Positions 1 through 8,281 of a stretch of DNA of 64,000 nt are shown in pieces; the first letter of the stretch is position 1; the number at the start of each line of letters is the position of its first letter. Made by a program: the position numbers and the translations under genes. This stretch comes from CF-39 sp035651155 (GTDB lineage Bacteria; Chloroflexota; Limnocylindria; P2-11E). Below the pieces are notes generated by a model that made no database searches, was not told where the DNA came from, and saw only the letters and a list, made by a program, of their open reading frames with translations. The DNA lies in contig DASRGG010000005.1 of assembly GCA_035651155.1 (NCBI GenBank), positions 1 to 64,000 of the forward strand. Direction: 5' to 3'.

Positions 1-2
1 CG

Positions 3-146
3 CAGACGTGCGAGGCTATCGGATGGAGCCACGACGTACCCCTTCCCTTCGTCTTCCTGGACTCGGGGATGAGGATGCGCGTGGCTCCTCTTCTTTGCAG
101 GAAGGGGTTCGGCGTGTCTACCTTCAACGTGGGCTCTACGGGCTAG
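3..146 (+). CDS. 3' end of an unidentified gene (partial)
   Basis: An open frame enters from the left edge and stops with TAG at 144-146. It gives about 47 C-terminal residues including WSHDVPLPFVFLD and KGFGVSTFNVG. The stop overlaps the stop of the convergent glycosyltransferase in a shared CTAG. I recognise no family. Third positions are less GC-biased than in neighbouring genes, so the frame could be fortuitous. The composition is protein-like and the tail-to-tail layout is natural. Confidence 0.3.
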   Translation, partial: QTCEAIGWSHDVPLPFVFLDSGMRMRVAPLLCRKGFGVSTFNVGSTG

Positions 147-1381
147 ACCGACGCCGCGGCGCGCTCCCGCATCGTCCTGAGGCCAAGTCGCGATTCTCCG
201 TTCCGCGCGCGGACCTCGGCGAACATGTCCAGGTAGGTTCCGACGATGCGCGGCCAGGTGTACGTCCGCGCGACGAACGCCCGCCCCGCCTCCCCCAGGC
301 GCCGAGCCGCGCCGGGATCGTCCGCGAGCAGACCGACGATCTCGCCGAGCTCCGCGGCGTCGCGGAAGGCGAGTCCGCCGCGCGCGCGCCGGGCCATGCC
401 CCACACCACCGGCGACGCGGCGTCGCAGATCACCGGCCTGCCGCAGGCCCACGCCTCGAGCGTGACCATGGACATGCTCGAGAGGACCTCCGGCACCACG
501 AGCGCGACGGACGCCTCGAGCGCGTCGTACTTCTCCTGCTCGCTCACGATCCCGAGGTGCACGATGTCCGGCCGCTTCGGGATCGCCATCTCCGCCTGGC
601 CGGCGAGGACGAGCGCGATGCGGCGGTCCGGCTCGGCCGTGCGCCAGCGCTGCCAGTACGCGAAGAGCTCGCGGCAGCCCTTGCTCTCGACGATGCGGCC
701 GATGTAGAGGACGAAGGGGCCATCGACGCCGAAGCGCGCGCGGAAGCGGTCCGCGGAGCGGTCGTCCGGCACCTCGACCCCGACGCCGAGGATGTCGTTC
801 GGCACGCGCTCGTTGCGGAAGCGCGCGTGCACGAGCGCGCGCTCCTCCTCGGTGTTGAAGGCGATCGCGCGCGGCGCGTGGAACACCGGCTCGTAGATCG
901 AAAGGCCGAGCGCGGGCTCGTCGTGCGCCGTCGGCACGAGCACCGCGCGCTCGGGGACGAGCGGCAGGCCGCGGACCGTCGGGTAGTAGATGTACGTGAA
1001 GAAGAGCACGTGGTCCGCGTCGTGGCCGGCGCGCCAGAGGTGCTCGAGGAGGTCCGGCGCGTACGGCCCCTGCGCGTCGACGAAGGTGCGCTCGTCCTCG
1101 AGCGTGTGGAGCGGCGCGAACGCGCGGCGCTCGTACAGCTTGAAGTCCCACGCGCGCTGCCGCAGCACCGGGAAGCGGCGCACCGGCACGTCGTCGACCC
1201 AGTCGATGCCCGCGGTGAACGTGTTCTCCCAGGTGCGATAGTCCGACGCCGCGGTGGTGAGCACCTCGATGTCGAGGTGCGGCTTCAGGCGATTCACGAG
1301 CTGGCGCGCGTGCGCCTCCGCGCCGCCGGCGACGCCGTCGCCGTAGCGCTGCACCACCACGAGCGTCTTCGGCTTGCTCAT
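143..1381 (-). CDS. GT4-family glycosyltransferase
   Basis: Cytoplasmic retaining glycosyltransferase with a GT-B fold, probably adding a sugar to the surface polysaccharide; 412 residues. The N-terminal acceptor domain begins with the strand TLVVVQRYGDGVAGG and its Gly-rich loop. The C-terminal donor domain has FVLYIGRIVESKG and, near residue 320, EVLSSMSMVTLEAWACGRPVI. That segment resembles the GT4 E-x7-E region, but the first Glu lies in an unusual context. It is clearly paralogous to the next upstream gene (both begin VVVQRYG), so the pair is a tandem duplication. The ATG at 1381 overlaps the stop of a 17-codon ORF. Donor and acceptor cannot be read from the sequence. Confidence 0.85.
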   Translation of the reverse strand: MSKPKTLVVVQRYGDGVAGGAEAHARQLVNRLKPHLDIEVLTTAASDYRTWENTFTAGIDWVDDVPVRRFPVLRQRAWDFKLYERRAFAPLHTLEDERTFVDAQGPYAPDLLEHLWRAGHDADHVLFFTYIYYPTVRGLPLVPERAVLVPTAHDEPALGLSIYEPVFHAPRAIAFNTEEERALVHARFRNERVPNDILGVGVEVPDDRSADRFRARFGVDGPFVLYIGRIVESKGCRELFAYWQRWRTAEPDRRIALVLAGQAEMAIPKRPDIVHLGIVSEQEKYDALEASVALVVPEVLSSMSMVTLEAWACGRPVICDAASPVVWGMARRARGGLAFRDAAELGEIVGLLADDPGAARRLGEAGRAFVARTYTWPRIVGTYLDMFAEVRARNGESRLGLRTMRERAAASV

Positions 1382-1431
1382 CGTTTGTCGCACTCGCTCC
1401 TCGCGGCAAAGCCGCTCGTCGCTCGTTTCAT
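1378..1431 (-). other. 17-codon ORF bridging two glycosyltransferase genes
   Basis: The ATG at 1431 directly follows the TAG of the upstream glycosyltransferase. The 17 codons (MKRATSGFAARSECDKR) end in a TGA that overlaps the next ATG as ATGA. No good Shine-Dalgarno lies close to the downstream start, so ribosomes could be relayed through this mini-ORF. It also contains the inverted repeat GCGGC-AAA-GCCGC. It may be a coupling leader or simply an intergenic hairpin. Confidence 0.35.
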
Positions 1432-2577
1432 CTAGACCGCGGCCAACCCGACGAGACGCTCGAGGCGGTCGTCGAAGGCGTGCCACGAGCACTCGTCGCG
1501 CACCCAGGCGCGGCCGCGCGCGCCCATCGCGTCGCCGTCGGCGAGGACGGCGGCGAGCGCGTCGCCGAACGACTCGCCGTCGTACGCGACGCCGCCGCCC
1601 GAGCGCGCGACCTGACCCGCCGTCACCGCGTTCGCGCTCGGCACGAGCACCGGCGTGCCCACCTGCCACGCCTCGAGGAGCACGATGCCGAGGCTCTCGA
1701 AGCGCGAGGGCAGCACGAGCGCGTCGGCGGAAGCGAGGAGCGACCACTTCTCCGCCTCGTTCACGCGTCCGAGCACGACGACGTCGTCGCGCGCCGGCGT
1801 CGGCATGCGCACCGTCCCCGCGAGCGCGAGCGTGCCGCACCCGCCGTTCGCGCGGTACGCGTCCCAGCGCGCGAGCAGGTCGTCGACGCCCTTGCCCTCG
1901 CTCACCTGGCCGAGATAGGCGACGAGCGGGCCGTCGGCGAACCGCGAGCGGTACGCCTCGTCGTGGTCGGGCGCGGGGTCCATGCCGATGCCGAGGATCT
2001 CGTGCGGGATGTGGCCGTTGTGGAAGCGGCGCTGCACCAGATCGCGCTCCTCGGGCGTGAGGAAGCCGAAGGCGCGCGGCATCTGGAAGAGCGCGCGGTA
2101 CGGCGCGAGGCCGAGCGCCGCCTCGTCGTGCGCGGTCGAGATGAGCGCCGCGCGCTCGGGCACGATCGGCAGGCCCGCGGCGGTCGGCTCGTAGATGTAC
2201 GTGTAGAAGAGCACCGCGTCGTACTCGCGGCCGCGCTCGTGGAGGAAGTCGAGGAGCGCGGGCGCGTGCGGCCCCTGCGCGCGCAGCCACTCCTGCTCGT
2301 CGGCGAGGGTGTGCGGCTCCATGAGCACGTGCCGCTCGACGTCCTTGAAGTCCTCGCGGCGGCCCGCGGCGACCGGGAAGCGATGCACCGCGAGGCCGTC
2401 GAGCGTGTCGTCGCCGGAGGGGTAATGGTTCGCCCAGGTCCAGTAGTCCTGTGCGGTCGTCGTCGCCACCTCCACGGTGTGGCGCCGCGAGAGGCGCACC
2501 GCGGTCGTCCGCGCGTGGCCCTCCGAACCGCCCGTGACGTCCGCGCCGTAGCGCTGGACGACGACGAGGATCCTCAT
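1432..2577 (-). CDS. GT4-family glycosyltransferase
   Basis: Retaining GT-B glycosyltransferase of 381 residues, presumably cytosolic or peripheral to the membrane, extending the polysaccharide. It begins MRILVVVQRYGADVTGGSEGHA, the same opening as the downstream paralogue. The donor half has LVAYLGQVSEGKG and, near residue 290, SRFESLGIVLLEAWQVGTPVL, a good GT4 E-x7-E signature (Glu of RFES to Glu of LLEAW). The ATG at 2577 overlaps the stop of the preceding two-domain glycosyltransferase by four bases (ATGA), so the two are translationally coupled. The acceptor and the sugar donor are unknown. Confidence 0.87.
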   Translation of the reverse strand: MRILVVVQRYGADVTGGSEGHARTTAVRLSRRHTVEVATTTAQDYWTWANHYPSGDDTLDGLAVHRFPVAAGRREDFKDVERHVLMEPHTLADEQEWLRAQGPHAPALLDFLHERGREYDAVLFYTYIYEPTAAGLPIVPERAALISTAHDEAALGLAPYRALFQMPRAFGFLTPEERDLVQRRFHNGHIPHEILGIGMDPAPDHDEAYRSRFADGPLVAYLGQVSEGKGVDDLLARWDAYRANGGCGTLALAGTVRMPTPARDDVVVLGRVNEAEKWSLLASADALVLPSRFESLGIVLLEAWQVGTPVLVPSANAVTAGQVARSGGGVAYDGESFGDALAAVLADGDAMGARGRAWVRDECSWHAFDDRLERLVGLAAV

Positions 2578-4787
2578 CCCTTCGCCCGGACGCCCGCGAT
2601 GTACCGCTCCGCGTTGCGCTCCGGAGAGAGCAGGCGCCGCAGGATCCGCACGCCGCGCACGAGCGCGGCGTAGCGCTCGGGCCGCTGGACGTCGCGCATG
2701 GCGTCGGCGAGCTCGCCGGTGTCGCGCACGACCACGCCGGCGCCGTGGTACGGCGCGAAGCCCTCCGCCGTCGAGAAGATGCACGGGAGGCCGGCCCACA
2801 CCGCCTGCGTGACGACCGCGCTCTGGAAGACGTCCTCGTAGAAGAGCACGACGCAGTCCGACGCCGCGACGAAGTCGCCCATCGTGTCGTAGTCGGTGTT
2901 CACGATCACGTTGGGCCTGCCCTTCGCGGCCTCCATCACCTCGTCGAAATAGCGCGGCTCCCAGTCGGAGCGCGTCCCGGACAGGACGAGCACGGCGTCG
3001 TTGGGCAGCGCGCGGATGACCTCGATGTAGCGCTTGCGCGCGAAGAAGAAGCCCGGCGAGACGAACACGAACGCGTCCGGCGGGAGCCCGAGCCGCTCGC
3101 GGAGCGCGCGCTTCTCGGCGGCGTCCCTGGGGAGGTCGGTGTCCTCGAGCGGCATCACGACGAGCGGGAACTCGTCGCGCTTGTCCTCGTGCCGCGTGAG
3201 GAGCTCGAGCCAGCGCGCGGAGCGCCGGCTGTGCACGACCAGACGCTCCGGCAGGCCGCCCATGAGCGCGAGCACGGTGCGATAGCGGATGAACCAGTCC
3301 GACATGCGCAGCGCCACCCACGGCATGCGCAGCCACTCGAGGATGCCGCTGTAGCGCGGCCGGTAGTGGAGCGCGGCGGAGAGCCGCCGGTAGTGATGGA
3401 ACTTCTCGGGCTCGAGCTCGTGCATCGACAGCACGATCGGGAAGCCGCGGCGGCGCAGGTCGAACAGCGCGCGCACGAAGGGCACGTCGCGGAAGATCCC
3501 GGCCTCGTGCTCGATGAGGATCGTCTCCACGTCGTCCCGGATGTACCGGAGCTTCTTCTCGAGGTCCGCGGTGTCGAGGTGGCGCACGCCGACGAAGGTC
3601 ACGTGGTGGCCGCGCGCGCGCAGGCCGTCGCACACCGCGAGCGAGTAGTGGTGGATGCCGCAGCGCTGGTCGCTCGAGAGCACCACGACGCGCTTCTTGC
3701 GCTCGTCGGGCAGCTCGTAGCCGCCGAGACGCAGCGCGCCCGCGAGCTTCTCGCGCACGCGCTCGCGCGAGAAGTCCTCGAGCCGGCGCCGCCCGCGCGC
3801 GATGAGCTCCTCGCGCGCGCCCTGGTCGCGCACCACGCGCTCGAGCGCCTCGGCCACGCGCTCCGGCGACTTGTCGTCGAGCAGGACGCCGGCGTCCCCC
3901 AGCGTCTCGGGGATCGCGCCCGCGGCGTTCGCGACGATCGGCAGGTCCGAGCGCATCGCCTCGATGAGCGGGACGCAGAAGCCCTCGTGGTCCGAGAGCG
4001 TGAGGAGCGCGGTCGCGCCGCGGTAGTACGCGACGAGCTGCTCGACGCTCACGCTGCCGGTGAAGGTCACGCCGTCCGCGATCCCCGCGTCGCGCACCTG
4101 CGCCTGTACCCGGTCGAGGTAGGACGCGGACATCGCGGTCGAGCCGACGAGGTACAGGTGCGCGCCCGGATCGGAGCGGCGGTACTCGGCGAAGGCGGCG
4201 ATGACGTCGTGCACGGCCTTCTGCGGGAGGATCTGCCCGACGACGAGGATCGCGGTGCGCTCGTCGGCGAGGCGGCGCGTCACGAGGGGGTCCGGCGTGA
4301 CGTCGAACGCCTCCCAGTCGTAGAGGATCGGCACGACCGCGGTCTTCGCGAGCCCCGCGGCCTCGAGCTCCCGCCGGTTGAACTCGCTGTCGGCTAACCC
4401 GAGCTCCGCGACCGCGGCGAGCTCCGCGAGCTGCGCGCGGCCCAGCTCGCTGTAGCGCCTCGCGTGCTCGTTCACCCCGCTGAAATACGAGGCGGGCGTG
4501 ATGTTGTGGTAGACGACGGCCTTGCGCTGCGGCAGCTTCGCGACCTCGCCGATCACGTCGTTGCCCATGGAGTGGTGGATGAGGAGCAGCGCGTCCTTGG
4601 GGAGGCGCTCGAGATCGTGCCAGTCGCGCACCAGCGCCCTCACCTCCGGCTTCGCCTCGTGCGCGAAGAGGTCGCTGCGCACGTCCGACGCCCAGAAGAG
4701 CCGCTGCAGCTCGAAGCAGTCGTTCCCGACCGCGTCGCCGTACGCGATGACCGGATGGAACTGGTGCGCGGTGCGCAGCCTCACCAC
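2574..4787 (-). CDS. Two-domain (GT4-GT4) glycosyltransferase fusion
   Basis: At 737 residues it is about twice the usual length, with two complete GT-B units. Unit 1 (about 1-365) runs from AHQFHPVIAYGDA through AILVVGQILPQKA to LSDHEGFCVPLIEAMRSDLPIV, which contains the E-x7-E motif. Unit 2 (about 366-737) opens with KRVVVLSSDQRCGIHHYS and has FVFVSPGFFFARKRY. Its donor-site region, FYEDVFQSAVVTQAVWAG, lacks the usual E-x7-E. Unit 1 is closely related to the separate gene at 5505-6566, so the fusion looks like a duplication joined to a second enzyme. The start is GTG at 4787 or 4784; the latter overlaps the toxin stop as GTGA. Fused glycosyltransferases usually add two consecutive residues, and I infer the same here. 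Confidence 0.85.
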   Translation of the reverse strand: MVRLRTAHQFHPVIAYGDAVGNDCFELQRLFWASDVRSDLFAHEAKPEVRALVRDWHDLERLPKDALLLIHHSMGNDVIGEVAKLPQRKAVVYHNITPASYFSGVNEHARRYSELGRAQLAELAAVAELGLADSEFNRRELEAAGLAKTAVVPILYDWEAFDVTPDPLVTRRLADERTAILVVGQILPQKAVHDVIAAFAEYRRSDPGAHLYLVGSTAMSASYLDRVQAQVRDAGIADGVTFTGSVSVEQLVAYYRGATALLTLSDHEGFCVPLIEAMRSDLPIVANAAGAIPETLGDAGVLLDDKSPERVAEALERVVRDQGAREELIARGRRRLEDFSRERVREKLAGALRLGGYELPDERKKRVVVLSSDQRCGIHHYSLAVCDGLRARGHHVTFVGVRHLDTADLEKKLRYIRDDVETILIEHEAGIFRDVPFVRALFDLRRRGFPIVLSMHELEPEKFHHYRRLSAALHYRPRYSGILEWLRMPWVALRMSDWFIRYRTVLALMGGLPERLVVHSRRSARWLELLTRHEDKRDEFPLVVMPLEDTDLPRDAAEKRALRERLGLPPDAFVFVSPGFFFARKRYIEVIRALPNDAVLVLSGTRSDWEPRYFDEVMEAAKGRPNVIVNTDYDTMGDFVAASDCVVLFYEDVFQSAVVTQAVWAGLPCIFSTAEGFAPYHGAGVVVRDTGELADAMRDVQRPERYAALVRGVRILRRLLSPERNAERYIAGVRAKG

Positions 4788-5167
4788 AGCACCCGCACCG
4801 GGTATCCGGTGAGCCGTCGATCCTCGCTCAGGATGACGAGATCCTCGATGAGCGCCTGCGCGACGAGCAGGCGATCGAATGGATCGCGATGGACATCGGG
4901 CAGCGACGCGACGCGCAACGCGTGCGGCAGGCGGATCGGGAGGACCTGAAACGCGTTCCGCTCGAGCTGGTCGGCGATGTACCGCTCGGCATCCTCCGGC
5001 AACGTGACGCGACCGAGCCGTGTCTTGATCGCGATCTCCCAGGCGCTGGCCGCGCTGACGAAGACGTCGTTCTTCCCGTCGCGGACAGCGCGCTTGGCGC
5101 GCGGCGAGAGCCGACGGTCATCGGTGAGCCACCACAGGAAGACGTGTGTGTCGAGCAGGAGCTTCAC
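4781..5167 (-). CDS. vapC: PIN-domain toxin (VapC-like ribonuclease)
   Basis: A 128-residue PIN-domain protein starting GTG-AAG (MKLLLDTHVFLWWL). The expected acidic residues are D6, E44 (SAASAWEIAIK) and D95/D98 (RDPFDRLLVAQA). Such toxins cleave RNA using Mg2+ and are held inactive by a cognate antitoxin. The length is normal and nothing is missing, so it is probably active. The start overlaps the antitoxin stop as GTGA. Its own stop overlaps the start of the downstream glycosyltransferase, so toxin and glycan gene appear to share one message. Confidence 0.88.
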   Translation of the reverse strand: MKLLLDTHVFLWWLTDDRRLSPRAKRAVRDGKNDVFVSAASAWEIAIKTRLGRVTLPEDAERYIADQLERNAFQVLPIRLPHALRVASLPDVHRDPFDRLLVAQALIEDLVILSEDRRLTGYPVRVLW

Positions 5168-5394
5168 TCGAAGCTCGTGCGCAGCTCCCTGGGAAGCGGT
5201 GCGTCGAAGTCGGGCGCGACGACGATCCGGCCTTTCGCCGTGCCCGGCGACCTGCGGCCGACGCGTGGAGCGAGCGGAACGATCTTGGCCACCGGACGGC
5301 CGGCCTTCGCCAGCGTGATCTCCTCGCCACGACCGACGCGCTCGACGAGCCGAGACAGATGCGTCTTCGCCTCGTGGATGTTCACCGCTCGCAC
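5164..5394 (-). CDS. Phd/YefM-type antitoxin
   Basis: A 76-residue antitoxin opening VRAVNIHEAKTHLSRLVERV, the classic Phd/YefM N-terminal DNA-binding fold, followed by GEEITLAKAGRPVAKIVPL. The C-terminal tail, APDFDAPLPRELRTSFE, should wrap the PIN toxin. Proteins of this type neutralise the toxin and repress their own promoter. I chose the GTG at 5394 because homologues begin there and TAGTCT at 5407-5412 would be its -10 with a short leader. A TTG at 5403 adds three residues. It overlaps the toxin gene by four bases. Confidence 0.85.
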   Translation of the reverse strand: MRAVNIHEAKTHLSRLVERVGRGEEITLAKAGRPVAKIVPLAPRVGRRSPGTAKGRIVVAPDFDAPLPRELRTSFE

Positions 5395-5504
5395 GCTTCC
5401 CAAGGTAGACTAAGAAATGGACTAACGTCAAAGGGAACGCCCGCGCGAGTCCCGTGGCCTGGGAGTCGCGAGCCGGGTCGGTCCGGTCTTGCGGCAGAAG
5501 GGCG

Positions 5505-6566
5505 TCAGAGGCCGAGCACGTCCTTGGTGCGCCGCGCGGTGCGATCGGGATCGAAGGCCCGCACGCGCTCGTGCCCCGCGTCGACGAGCGCGGCGCGCCA
5601 GCCGAGGTCCTCGTTCACGAGCGCGCACGCCTCCGCGGCTTCCGCGAGATCCTTGCGCGGCAGCAGCACCGCCGCGCCGTCGACGGTCTCCCCCACCGCG
5701 GCGGCGTCGAGCGCGACCACCGGCGCGCCGAGGAACATCGCCTCGAGGAGCGGCACGCCGAACCCCTCGTGCTCCGACAGCGAGACGAAGCACGACGCCG
5801 CGCGGTAGTAGGCGACGAGCTGCGGCAGCGACACCGGTCCGGTGAAGCGCACCGCGCTCGCGACGCCCAGCGCGTCCGCGAGCGCGCGCAGGCGCGCGTA
5901 GTACTGCGGCTGGTCGCGGTGCGAGCCGACGAGGACGAGGATGGCCTCGGGGTCGATGCAGCGGCGGTAGTACGCGAGCATGCGGATGAGCTCGTCCTGG
6001 CGCTTGTTCGGCGAGATGCGTCCGACGAAGAGCAGCTTCGAGTGGATGCCGGCGAGGAGCGCGCGCACCTCGGCGTCCGGGTCGATCGCGTAGCGCGACC
6101 AGTCGACGAGGATCGGGACGCAGGCGGTCCTCGCGTAGCCCGCGGCCTCGAGCGCGCGGCGGTTGAACTCGGAGACGCCGACCGCGAGGTCGATGGACGG
6201 CGCGAGGCGCTGCAGCTGGCGGATGCCGAGACGCGCGTGCGCGGCCGCGTGCGGGTTGAGGCCGACGAAGAACTCGGGCGGCGTCACGTTGTGGAACACG
6301 AGCACGCGGCGCGCCGGGAGCTTCGCGAGCTCGTCGAAGACCTCGTGGCCCATCGAGAAATGGAGGACCAGCGTGTCCTCCGGCCGCACCGAGCGGAAGA
6401 GCTCGCGGTACGAGCGCGTCTCGCCGTCCACGCCCGGCTTCGCCTCGACCGCGTACGCCTCGGAGGCGTAGCCCCACTCGCGGAAGCGCGCGCGCAGCGC
6501 GAAGACGTGATCGGACATCGCGTCGCCCGGTGCGAGGACCGGATGGAACTGGTGGACCGCGGTCAT
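5505..6566 (-). CDS. GT4-family glycosyltransferase
   Basis: GT-B glycosyltransferase of 353 residues, homologous to the first half of the two-domain enzyme at 2574-4787. Shared blocks are HQFHPVLAPGDA, HFSMGHEVFDELAKLPAR, VSEFNRRALEAAGYA and CVPILVDW. The donor domain has LLFVGRISPNKRQDELI and LSEHEGFGVPLLEAMFLGAPVV, the E-x7-E motif. The ATG at 6566 overlaps the stop of the preceding methyltransferase as ATGA, which indicates one operon. It probably adds one residue during chain assembly, with unknown donor. The 100 bp after it, before the antitoxin gene, holds nothing I recognise. Confidence 0.87.
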   Translation of the reverse strand: MTAVHQFHPVLAPGDAMSDHVFALRARFREWGYASEAYAVEAKPGVDGETRSYRELFRSVRPEDTLVLHFSMGHEVFDELAKLPARRVLVFHNVTPPEFFVGLNPHAAAHARLGIRQLQRLAPSIDLAVGVSEFNRRALEAAGYARTACVPILVDWSRYAIDPDAEVRALLAGIHSKLLFVGRISPNKRQDELIRMLAYYRRCIDPEAILVLVGSHRDQPQYYARLRALADALGVASAVRFTGPVSLPQLVAYYRAASCFVSLSEHEGFGVPLLEAMFLGAPVVALDAAAVGETVDGAAVLLPRKDLAEAAEACALVNEDLGWRAALVDAGHERVRAFDPDRTARRTKDVLGL

Positions 6567-7654
6567 GCGTCGGGCTGGTATCCCACGACGGCGTAATCGC
6601 GGTCGCCGAAGAGCGTCCGATTCAGCAGGCGCACGTTCTCGCGCACCTTCGGATCGCCCACGTTCTCGTCGAGGCGCTCCTCGGACGGCTGGAACGTGCG
6701 CACCGCGACGCCGGTGAAGCCCTCGACCTCGAGATAGAAGGAGAAGAGCTCGGGCGGGATCGGCCGCAGGTGGCCGGGATCGAGCCAGAAGGTGTGACCC
6801 GTGACCGAGAGGCTCGCGGCGTTCGGCGTCACGAAGACGACCGGCGCCCCGGGCTGCAGCGCGCGGCGCAGCGCGCGCAGCATCGCGACGAGGTCGCCGG
6901 GGAGGACGTGCTCCGCGATGTGCCGCGCGTACACCCCGTCGATCGAGCGCGGCGGCAGGCTCTCGAGGTGCGCGAGGCCTTCCTGCGCGAACGCCTCGAG
7001 CCCGCGCTCGCGGCACCGCGCCACCATGCGCTCGTCCATGTCGACGCCGTAGCCGCCCACGCCGCGGTCGGCGAGCAGCTGCAGGAAGATCCCGCGGCCG
7101 CAGCCGAGGTCGAGCACGCGCTTGCGCCCCGCGAAGAGACCCGCGAACTGCTCGGACTGCTCGCGGATGACCGACTCGTCGCCGCCGAAGCGCGCCTGGA
7201 AGTACACCGAGTGCAGGTTCGCCGCGACCTCGTGCTCGCGCCACTGCCGCCACTCGCGCTCGAGGCGCGCGAGCCGCTCGCCGAAGCGCGGCGCGAGACG
7301 GCCTTCGACGTCGTATGTCGCCGCGAGGAGGCGGTTGATGCGCTCCTGCCGGTCGAGGATCGCGGCCATCCACCAGCGCAGGAGGCCGATGAGCACCCGC
7401 CGCGCGGCGGTGATGAGCGGGCCGACGACGCGCTTGTGGCTCGTCGGGTCGTACACCGCGTCCTCGTCGAGCGCCTCCGCGAGCGCGCCGACGGGGTCCT
7501 TCATGTCGTCGGAGAGGAGGCGCCGCCCGCCGGGGAGATCCGTGCGCAGCAGCGCTTCGACGTCCGCGCCGTAGATGCCGCGCTCGCGCTTGCGGCGGAC
7601 CCGCTCGCGGACCTCGGTGAGGATCGCGTCGAGGTCGACCTGCGCGTCGCTCAT
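6563..7654 (-). CDS. Class I SAM-dependent methyltransferase
   Basis: A 363-residue protein with a helical N-terminal region (about 1-155) and a Rossmann methyltransferase domain. Motif I is VLDLGCGRGIFLQLL near residue 180 and motif II is GYGVDMDERM. The segment FVTPNAASLSVTGHTFWLDPGHLRP is typical of methyltransferases in polysaccharide clusters. By analogy with WbdD in ABC-exported O antigens, it may methylate the growing end and mark it for the Wzt C-terminal domain; that role is inferred. It overlaps the RelE-like toxin upstream (ATGA) and the glycosyltransferase downstream (ATGA). No kinase domain is present, unlike WbdD. Confidence 0.83.
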   Translation of the reverse strand: MSDAQVDLDAILTEVRERVRRKRERGIYGADVEALLRTDLPGGRRLLSDDMKDPVGALAEALDEDAVYDPTSHKRVVGPLITAARRVLIGLLRWWMAAILDRQERINRLLAATYDVEGRLAPRFGERLARLEREWRQWREHEVAANLHSVYFQARFGGDESVIREQSEQFAGLFAGRKRVLDLGCGRGIFLQLLADRGVGGYGVDMDERMVARCRERGLEAFAQEGLAHLESLPPRSIDGVYARHIAEHVLPGDLVAMLRALRRALQPGAPVVFVTPNAASLSVTGHTFWLDPGHLRPIPPELFSFYLEVEGFTGVAVRTFQPSEERLDENVGDPKVRENVRLLNRTLFGDRDYAVVGYQPDA

Positions 7655-7956
7655 CGCAGGGACTTCACGGCGCGATCGAGATCCTGCCTGTCGATGACAC
7701 GCTCCACGATGCAGCCACTGTCGGCGCCGTACACCCGGCTCTCCTTCTCCGTGAAGGGACGGAAGATGATGCGCCGCTCGCCAACGCGAAGCCGCCGCCA
7801 GGGCGGAGCACCCTCGAGGGGCTGCTCATCCAGATTCGCGCGGCGCGGTATCGCTCGCAACGCTTCGAGCGCCGGCTCGACGCGCTCCCGGCCAACGGCA
7901 TCGAGCTTCCGCCAATCATGCTCGGCACGCTTCGTAAAGCGGAGCGCCGCTCTCAA
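7651..7956 (-). CDS. RelE/ParE-superfamily toxin
   Basis: A 101-residue basic protein with the RelE-like layout: the N-terminal helix pair (LRFTKRAEHDWRKL... ERVEPALEALRAIP), then beta strands with PPWRRLRVGERRIIFRP, and the terminal IVERVIDRQDLDRAV. Members cleave mRNA on the ribosome or poison gyrase, and the sequence does not decide which. Its start overlaps the antitoxin stop by four bases. Its own stop overlaps the methyltransferase ATG as ATGA, so a toxin again sits directly upstream of a glycan gene. Reading frame and length look intact. Confidence 0.8.
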   Translation of the reverse strand: MRAALRFTKRAEHDWRKLDAVGRERVEPALEALRAIPRRANLDEQPLEGAPPWRRLRVGERRIIFRPFTEKESRVYGADSGCIVERVIDRQDLDRAVKSLR

Positions 7957-8243
7957 CGACGCGCGCGAGCACGACGGGTCGTCTTCCGCTTCGGCTTCGC
8001 GAGGAGATCATCGAACGACACGGTATCGCCACGACGCGCTTCTTCGTCTGCCAGCCGCATGCCTTCGACGAACTCGGGTGCGTTGGCGAGGATCCAGTCC
8101 TCGAGCGCGTCGGAGTCGATCGGCACGAGAGCGGCGACCGGCAGGCCGTCGCGAGTCACGAGCGTGGCCTGCTTCCGATGCGTGACGTCATCGATGACCT
8201 TGCTCGTGTTCCGCGCAAGCTCGCGCACGTTCACTCTCGCCAT
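7953..8243 (-). CDS. Phd/YefM-type antitoxin
   Basis: Antitoxin of 96 residues beginning MARVNVRELARNTSKVIDDV, then KQATLVTRDGLPVAALVPID, a typical Phd fold. The charged tail ends in KPKRKTTRRARARR, which is unusually basic. The ATG at 8243 has GGGGAG about 8 nt upstream; a longer in-frame start exists but lacks this signal. The 21-bp operator-like element at 8260-8280 begins 17 bp before the ATG and is probably the self-repression site. The partner is the RelE-like toxin overlapping its 3' end. Confidence 0.82.
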   Translation of the reverse strand: MARVNVRELARNTSKVIDDVTHRKQATLVTRDGLPVAALVPIDSDALEDWILANAPEFVEGMRLADEEARRGDTVSFDDLLAKPKRKTTRRARARR

Positions 8244-8259
8244 GCCCGTGCTCCCCACT

Positions 8260-8280
8260 TGTCATACATCCGTCAGACAT
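8260..8280 (-). promoter_or_regulatory. Operator-like element, copy A
   Basis: On the minus strand it reads TGTCTGAC-N4-GTATGACA, directly before the antitoxin at 7953-8243. It is one of three near-identical copies in 300 bp. The half-sites TGTC and GACA are partly symmetric, and TATGAC could serve as a -10. Probable antitoxin-binding operator. Confidence 0.5.
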
Positions 8281-8281
8281 G

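Noticed and set aside
8..1435. Long plus-strand open frame of 475 codons opposite the first glycosyltransferase
   Set aside because: It mirrors the minus-strand gene in high-GC sequence and its product is Arg/Glu/Ala-rich with no domain. The opposite strand has clear GT4 motifs.
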